A stretch of DNA of 10,171 nucleotides. Source: an uncultured Prevotella sp. (lineage in GTDB: Bacteria > Bacteroidota > Bacteroidia > Bacteroidales > Bacteroidaceae). Positions 6,699-10,171 of this stretch are shown one piece after another. Location of the stretch: the NCBI GenBank assembly GCA_937880835.1, contig CALGRN010000344.1, positions 1-10,171 on the forward strand, given 5' to 3'. Position 1 is the first letter of the stretch; each line of letters starts with the position of its first letter. The position numbers and the translations under genes are program-made. Under the pieces are notes generated by a model, which saw only the letters and a program-made list of their open reading frames with translations, searched no databases and was not told the DNA's origin.

Positions 6699-7316
6699 AT
6701 GACAGCGATGAAAATAAAATTATTGTTTATATCATTGATGCTTTTTCTTTCAGCATCTGTTTCTGCACAGAATGCGGCAAAAGCCAAGAGAATTCTCGAT
6801 AAGACCGCAGCAACAGTAGGGCGCAAGGGTGGGGCATCTGCCAACTTTACCATATCAGGTGCAAAGATTGGAAGCACATCCGGAACCATAGCCATAAAAG
6901 GAAAGAAGTTTCATGCGCGCACCTCTCAGACTATTGTATGGTTTGATGGAGTAACTCAATGGGCTTATGTGAAAAGGAACAACGAGGTGAATATCAGCAC
7001 TCCGAGCGATGCGCAGAAGATGTCTATGAATCCTTATGGTTTTATAAACATATATCGCAGCGGTTATAGATTGAGTATGACCAATGCCGGAAAGAATTAC
7101 AAGATACATTTAAAGGCAAGCAATGGAAAGCAGGCTATACAGGAAATGTATATCATTATAAACCGAAGCTATCAGCCCGTACAGATTAAAATGTTGCAGA
7201 AAGGAGATTGGACAACAATAAATATAAGCAATTTCCGCGCTAAAAATCAAAGCGATTCTTTTTTTAGATTCAATGCCAAAGATTTCCCGAAAGCAGAGGT
7301 TATAGATTTGAGATAA
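6699..7316 (+). CDS. LolA-like outer-membrane lipoprotein carrier protein
   Basis: This 205-residue periplasmic protein starts with a signal peptide (residues 1-23: basic KIK, hydrophobic LLFISLMLFL, then ASVSA before QNA). The remainder is a beta-rich single domain of the LolA/LolB fold (NFTISGAK, GTIAIKGKKFHA, TIVWFDGVTQWAYVKRNNEVNIS, MNPYGFINIY). Such proteins carry lipoproteins from the inner to the outer membrane. Bacteroidetes variants are diverged, so 'LolA-like' is the safe name. Placement directly after ftsK is typical of Bacteroidetes. The gap from ftsK is 17 nt, so co-transcription is likely. The ATG at 6699 gives M-T-A-M; the second ATG at 6708 would give a more usual signal peptide, so the true start is uncertain by three codons. 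Confidence 0.85.
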   Translation: MTAMKIKLLFISLMLFLSASVSAQNAAKAKRILDKTAATVGRKGGASANFTISGAKIGSTSGTIAIKGKKFHARTSQTIVWFDGVTQWAYVKRNNEVNISTPSDAQKMSMNPYGFINIYRSGYRLSMTNAGKNYKIHLKASNGKQAIQEMYIIINRSYQPVQIKMLQKGDWTTINISNFRAKNQSDSFFRFNAKDFPKAEVIDLR

Positions 7317-7326
7317 GAATAAGAGT

Positions 7327-8850
7327 ATGAATAAAATAACACTATTGAGAGTTCTTAGACAACATATAAAGCTCTCGGAAAAAAGAAATATAGACTTAGA
7401 GAATAACAAATTCGCCAAATACGGCGTTTGGATTCTCTATGGTTTCGTCCTGATATACCTCATGTTTCTTGCTGTCATGTTGTCTTTAATTGCAAACGAT
7501 ATAAAGACAATGACTGCAACGGAGATGCTTTTCAGTCTTTCTCCATTCATACTTACAATAGATTTCGCTTTCAGATTTATATCACAGCAGACTCCTGCGC
7601 AGTTGATAAAGCCTTATCTTCTGCTTCCTATCTCAAAATATGCCTGTATAGACTGTTTTATTCTTTCGGCTCTTTTAAGTTACGGAAATCTTACTTGGTT
7701 CTTCATACTCGTCCCTTATACTATAATGTCCGTTGTGTTCAGCGAAGGAATCATAGTTTCTTTGGGCTTTCTCTTAGGATTTTACATTTTGATATTAATC
7801 AACAGTCTGTGGTACATGCTCGTGCGTACCCTTATCAGTCGCAGTATCTTATATTGGTTGCTGCCTGTTTTCGTTTACGCCTGTATTCTTCTTCCGTGGA
7901 TTACCGATGATATTTCATGGCTTACCGATAAAGACTTAAAAATATTATCGCTCGATTTGTATTCCGATATAGGCTCTATGCTGACGAGTTTCAATATATT
8001 AGCATATCTTTTCCTATTCATTGTATTCTCTGCTCTTGTTTTTGCAAACAGACGTTTGCAATATATCTCAATATGGCAGGAACTGGCTTCATCGAAAGAC
8101 AGTAACCTGAGAACGGTCACCAAGTTCAGTTTCTTTGATAAATTCGGAGAGATTGGAGAATATTTGAAGTTGGAAGTTAAGAGCATAATGCGCAATAAAA
8201 ATATACGCAAGACTTTCATATATGCCAATGTCGCTGTTGTTCTTTTCAGTCTGCTGATTTCATTTACCGAAATTTACGACAGTAATTTTATGACCAATTT
8301 CTGGTGTGTGTATTGTTTTTCTCTTTACGGAGCGATGATTTTAATCAACATAATGGGGTATGAGGGAAATTATATTGATTGCCTTATGGTGCATAAAGAA
8401 AACATCATATCATTGCTTAAAGCTAAATATTATTTCTATTCCATGCTGCTTTTCTTGCCTTTCCTGCTGTTGTTGCCAACGGTTTTTATGGGCAAATGCA
8501 CAATTCTGATGCTTGTTTCTTATATGCTTTTCATTGCGGGAGCAGGATATTGCATGTTCTTTCAGCTTGCTGTAATCAATAAGAAAACCATTCCTCTCAA
8601 TACGAAATTCATTGGAAAGGTGAACGGACATGATTATGTAAAAATACTTGTAGAGATGATTGTGTTCTTTGTTCCTGTGACTTTTATCTCCATTTTGCAG
8701 AATATGTTTTCCGATACGGTAGCATATCTTATTCTTATGTCTATCGGAATCATATTCATATTTACCAATAAGTTATGGATAAGAAATATATATAACAGAA
8801 TAATGTTGAAGAAATATGATACTATTGAGGGATTTAGGACATCGAGATAA
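7327..8850 (+). CDS. DUF5687 family ABC-transporter permease-like membrane protein
   Basis: This 507-residue protein has about twelve hydrophobic segments (near 33-56, 67-85, 108-137, 141-163, 172-191, 223-241, 297-314, 324-343, 369-387, 391-415, 438-458, 463-481). The motif GEYLKLEVKSIMRNKNIRK (277-295) and YEGNYIDCLM (345-354) are typical of DUF5687, a Bacteroidetes family usually paired with an ABC ATPase. The substrate is unknown. The start is 10 nt after the LolA-like gene, so it belongs to the same operon. The expected ATP-binding partner gene is not next to it. After the stop comes a 337-base intergenic region. The family assignment is from memory of motifs and topology; a generic ABC-2 permease is the fallback. 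Confidence 0.75.
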   Translation: MNKITLLRVLRQHIKLSEKRNIDLENNKFAKYGVWILYGFVLIYLMFLAVMLSLIANDIKTMTATEMLFSLSPFILTIDFAFRFISQQTPAQLIKPYLLLPISKYACIDCFILSALLSYGNLTWFFILVPYTIMSVVFSEGIIVSLGFLLGFYILILINSLWYMLVRTLISRSILYWLLPVFVYACILLPWITDDISWLTDKDLKILSLDLYSDIGSMLTSFNILAYLFLFIVFSALVFANRRLQYISIWQELASSKDSNLRTVTKFSFFDKFGEIGEYLKLEVKSIMRNKNIRKTFIYANVAVVLFSLLISFTEIYDSNFMTNFWCVYCFSLYGAMILINIMGYEGNYIDCLMVHKENIISLLKAKYYFYSMLLFLPFLLLLPTVFMGKCTILMLVSYMLFIAGAGYCMFFQLAVINKKTIPLNTKFIGKVNGHDYVKILVEMIVFFVPVTFISILQNMFSDTVAYLILMSIGIIFIFTNKLWIRNIYNRIMLKKYDTIEGFRTSR

Positions 8851-8982
8851 TAATAATCGAATACTCTGTTTTTCAATGTTTCATGCCGACGATAATTGTT
8901 CATATATGATTAGAATTTATTTTACATAATCCAACAGCATTGTTACCGAAATGCAATACCTATTGTTTCATGGTGCAGAAGC

Positions 8983-9029
8983 TATCCTTTTGCATTGCAA
9001 AACAATAACTTTTGCACTCTGAAAGGATA
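8983..9029. repeat. Nested inverted repeat, probable interspersed Prevotella element
   Basis: Outer arms TATCCTTT (8983-8990) and AAAGGATA (9022-9029) are perfect complements. Inside lies the near-perfect palindrome TTTTGCATTGCAAAA (8988-9002), followed by a second CTTTTGCA copy (9010-9016 region). I recall TTTTGCA-rich palindromic sequences being frequent between genes in Prevotella, but I cannot search here. The element could fold on either strand. Confidence 0.5.
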
Positions 9030-9040
9030 ACTATTAGAAC

Positions 9041-9055
9041 ACAGTTTCTAACTGT
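9041..9055. promoter_or_regulatory. Perfect palindrome ACAGTT-TCT-AACTGT, candidate operator
   Basis: Six-base arms with a three-base centre. The right arm touches the TTTG at 9055-9058, a possible -33 promoter element, so a bound regulator would block RNA polymerase. No cognate regulator is identified. Confidence 0.4.
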
Positions 9056-9088
9056 TTGATATTCAGTATTGTAACAACACTAAATTTA
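9055..9088 (+). promoter_or_regulatory. Weak Bacteroidetes-type promoter for the 9188 operon
   Basis: TTTG (9055-9058) and TAAATTTA (9081-9088, one base off TAnnTTTG) are 22 bases apart, slightly more than the usual 19-21. It would give a leader of about 90 nt containing the 9146-9165 hairpin. Confidence 0.3.
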
Positions 9089-9145
9089 ATAGATAATTAT
9101 TATTAAACAAAATCACGACTAAACAGCATGCAATTGCTTAAACCT

Positions 9146-9165
9146 TAGACGTATAATTTCGTCTA
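9146..9165 (+). promoter_or_regulatory. Leader hairpin TAGACG ... CGTCTA
   Basis: Six perfect base pairs close an eight-base loop, ending 22 nt before the start codon at 9188. It may affect translation initiation, or it may be a DNA operator. The stem is short, so a role is uncertain. Confidence 0.35.
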
Positions 9166-9187
9166 TACATGTAAAAATGATATTTAA

Positions 9188-9550
9188 ATGAATAAGGAAG
9201 AGCAGTTCATAGAAAGAAATTTCGGTAGAAAGATGCCTTTTTCCGTACCTGACGGATATTTGGAAAATCTGTCTTCGCATGTTATTGATGCGTTGCCGGA
9301 GCGCAAAGCTGATGTCATACACATAGCCGATGTGCACAAGAAACACCATCTTACGGCTTGGATAGCAGCGTGTGCAGTTGCTGCCGTTCTCGGTGTAGGA
9401 ATATATCTGCAAGGTATAGGCAATGATGAGAAACCGCAGACTGTAAGTGCGGAAAGCCCTGTTATGACATACGAACAGGATGTTGATGCGGCTGTGGACT
9501 ATGCAATGCTTGACAATGAAGAACTTTATTATTACGTTTCGGAGGAATAG
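9188..9550 (+). CDS. Anti-sigma-factor-like single-pass membrane protein
   Basis: The 120-residue protein has an N-terminal cytoplasmic part with the conserved NFGRKMPFSVPDGYLENL motif (11-28). One membrane helix follows (about 57-75, LTAWIAACAVAAVLGVGIYL), then an acidic outside tail ending DYAMLDNEELYYYVSEE. This pattern matches short Bacteroidetes proteins that follow ECF sigma factor genes and are thought to restrain them. Here no sigma factor gene precedes it within the window, so the partner, if any, is encoded elsewhere. It is 3 nt before the Spy-like gene, which indicates co-transcription. The ATG start gives the usual MNKEEQFIERNFG beginning. Function is inferred from layout, not from a recognised catalytic or binding motif. 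Confidence 0.7.
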   Translation: MNKEEQFIERNFGRKMPFSVPDGYLENLSSHVIDALPERKADVIHIADVHKKHHLTAWIAACAVAAVLGVGIYLQGIGNDEKPQTVSAESPVMTYEQDVDAAVDYAMLDNEELYYYVSEE

Positions 9551-9553
9551 ACA

Positions 9554-9988
9554 ATGAAAAAAGTTATTATAATATCTTTGTGTTTTATAGTATCAATGGT
9601 ATCTCTTGCTCATAAGAACATGAAATTCGACCCGACGAAGTTTAAAGCTGAGCTTGAACAATTCATTACGACAGAAGCAGGACTTACACCTGCCGAAGCG
9701 TCAAAATTCTTCCCTTTGTTTGAAGAAATGTTCAATAGACAGCATAAGATGTTTAAAGAAATGAGACTGTTGCGGAAATATAAACCTACTAATGATGCAG
9801 CTTGCCGTGATGCAATAGCTAAAATAGACAGTCTTGAAATAGAGATTAAAAAACTTAATCAGGCTTATCATAAGAGATTTTTTAAAATACTTCCTGCAAG
9901 TAAGGTATTTGATATAATAAAGGCAGAAGCAAAATTTCATCGTAATGCCTTTAAACGTATGAAGAAAAATACAGGTTATGAAAAATAA
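9554..9988 (+). CDS. Spy/CpxP-like exported helical protein
   Basis: The 144-residue protein has a signal peptide (1-19: KKVIIISLCFIVSMVSLA). A helical, charged body follows, with LTPAEASKFFPLFEEMFNRQ (44-63) and ILPASKVFDIIKAEAKFHR (112-130). These correspond to the two LTxxQ-like helices of Spy/CpxP periplasmic chaperone-type proteins as found in Bacteroidetes. It probably acts in the periplasm, binding unfolded proteins or sensing envelope stress together with the anti-sigma-like partner upstream. The start lies 3 nt after the previous stop. The last four codons overlap the next gene's start by 11 nt. Codon use matches the other Bacteroidetes genes. Confidence 0.75.
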   Translation: MKKVIIISLCFIVSMVSLAHKNMKFDPTKFKAELEQFITTEAGLTPAEASKFFPLFEEMFNRQHKMFKEMRLLRKYKPTNDAACRDAIAKIDSLEIEIKKLNQAYHKRFFKILPASKVFDIIKAEAKFHRNAFKRMKKNTGYEK

Positions 9989-10171
9989 AAAAAGAAACAA
10001 CTTCTTTTTGATATGTTTATTTGTCTCCTTGTTTATAGTGGGACAAACGAGAGTTTATGCAGTAAATGCAGGTCCTAAACGCGAATTTCGCGGTGCTTGG
10101 ATACAATGTGTCAACGGTCAGTTTCAAGGATTGTCAACGGCAGAAATGCAACGCACGTTGTCTTATCATCT
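9978..10171 (+). CDS. GHL10-type (family 10-like) glycoside hydrolase, N-terminal part
   Basis: An ATG at 9978 opens a frame that stays open to the window end (64 complete codons). It encodes a basic N-terminus (KNKKRNN), a hydrophobic signal core (FFLICLFVSLFIVG) and probable cleavage near VYA (28) or VNA (31). Next comes PKREFRGAWIQCVNGQFQG (33-51), the start of the catalytic barrel in GHL10/DUF187-like enzymes of Bacteroidetes. These are exported proteins thought to cleave glycans. Substrate cannot be told from this part, and no catalytic acids lie within it. The start overlaps the Spy-like gene by 11 nt, indicating translational coupling in one operon. The gene is cut by the window edge, not by a stop. 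Confidence 0.8.
   Translation, partial: MKNKKRNNFFLICLFVSLFIVGQTRVYAVNAGPKREFRGAWIQCVNGQFQGLSTAEMQRTLSYH

Larger units (their letters stand above)
8851..9187. other. Intergenic region of 337 bases with several inverted repeats
   Basis: No gene is visible here. From left to right it holds: a featureless stretch to about 8980; a nested inverted repeat at 8983-9029; a perfect palindrome at 9041-9055; a weak Bacteroidetes-type promoter at 9055-9088; and a small hairpin at 9146-9165 just before the next gene. The density of symmetric elements suggests the downstream operon is regulated. Confidence 0.6.

Noticed and set aside
5974..7109. Minus-strand open frames over ftsK and the LolA-like gene
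   Set aside because: They overlap clearly coding plus-strand genes and show no family signature, start context or neighbour support.
7110..8903. Extra frames over the DUF5687 gene on both strands
   Set aside because: Long hydrophobic genes produce shadow frames. None has a plausible start region or recognisable product.
9007..9020. Bacteroidetes -7 promoter element at AACTTTTGC
   Set aside because: The spacing within the element is off by one base, and the site lies inside the nested inverted repeat, so the 9081-9088 site is preferred.
9119..10000. Minus-strand open frames over the anti-sigma-like and Spy-like genes
   Set aside because: They are antisense to tightly packed genes with signal peptide and operon support.

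Overview
The window looks like a join of DNA from two unrelated organisms. Positions 1 to about 5329 are very AT-rich (about a quarter G+C in a sampled stretch) and carry genes of a methanogenic archaeon, most like Methanobrevibacter or a close relative. The diagnostic genes are the archaeal tRNA-Ile2 agmatinylcytidine synthetase TiaS, an archaeal Cro/C1-type regulator family, archaeal-type TATA boxes and T-rich transcript ends. From about 5330 onward composition shifts (about 45% G+C in a sampled ftsK line). The genes there are those of a Bacteroidetes bacterium, probably Prevotella or a relative: an ftsK / LolA-like / DUF5687 cluster, an anti-sigma-like gene with a Spy-like gene, and the start of a GHL10-type glycoside hydrolase. 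Both lineages live together in rumen and gut, so a chimeric metagenomic contig is the simplest explanation. True inter-domain transfer is possible but not supported by the sequence alone.

Archaeal part. A conserved protein of unknown function with barrel-like features (87-902, +) faces a previously easy-to-miss 54-residue two-helix membrane protein (1023-1187, -). Upstream of that, on the same strand, is the Cro/C1 regulator (1271-2287, -), which is divergent from tiaS (2418-3695, +). A 477-base gap follows. It holds T-rich terminator sequence and two near-identical 45-bp modules, each with a small palindrome and an archaeal TATA box. Next is a DUF3100 membrane protein gene (4173-5270, +) whose 5' end appears damaged.

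Junction. Between 5271 and 5505 the sequence passes from archaeal T-tracts to bacterial-looking sequence with an inverted repeat, a strong hairpin terminator and a Bacteroidetes-like promoter. The ftsK reading frame then begins in the middle of the protein: only the motor and gamma domains remain.

Bacteroidetes part. The ftsK fragment, a LolA-like periplasmic lipoprotein-carrier gene and a DUF5687 ABC-permease-like gene are closely packed (gaps of 17 and 10 nt) and probably co-transcribed. A 337-base intergenic region carries several inverted repeats. It precedes a second tight cluster: an anti-sigma-like single-pass membrane protein, a Spy/CpxP-like exported protein, and a glycoside hydrolase-like gene that overlaps the preceding gene by 11 nt and runs off the window.

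I found no CRISPR array, transposase, tRNA, rRNA or clear new defence or catalytic system. The most informative points are the chimeric junction, the two truncated genes near it, the duplicated archaeal promoter module and the unannotated small membrane protein.
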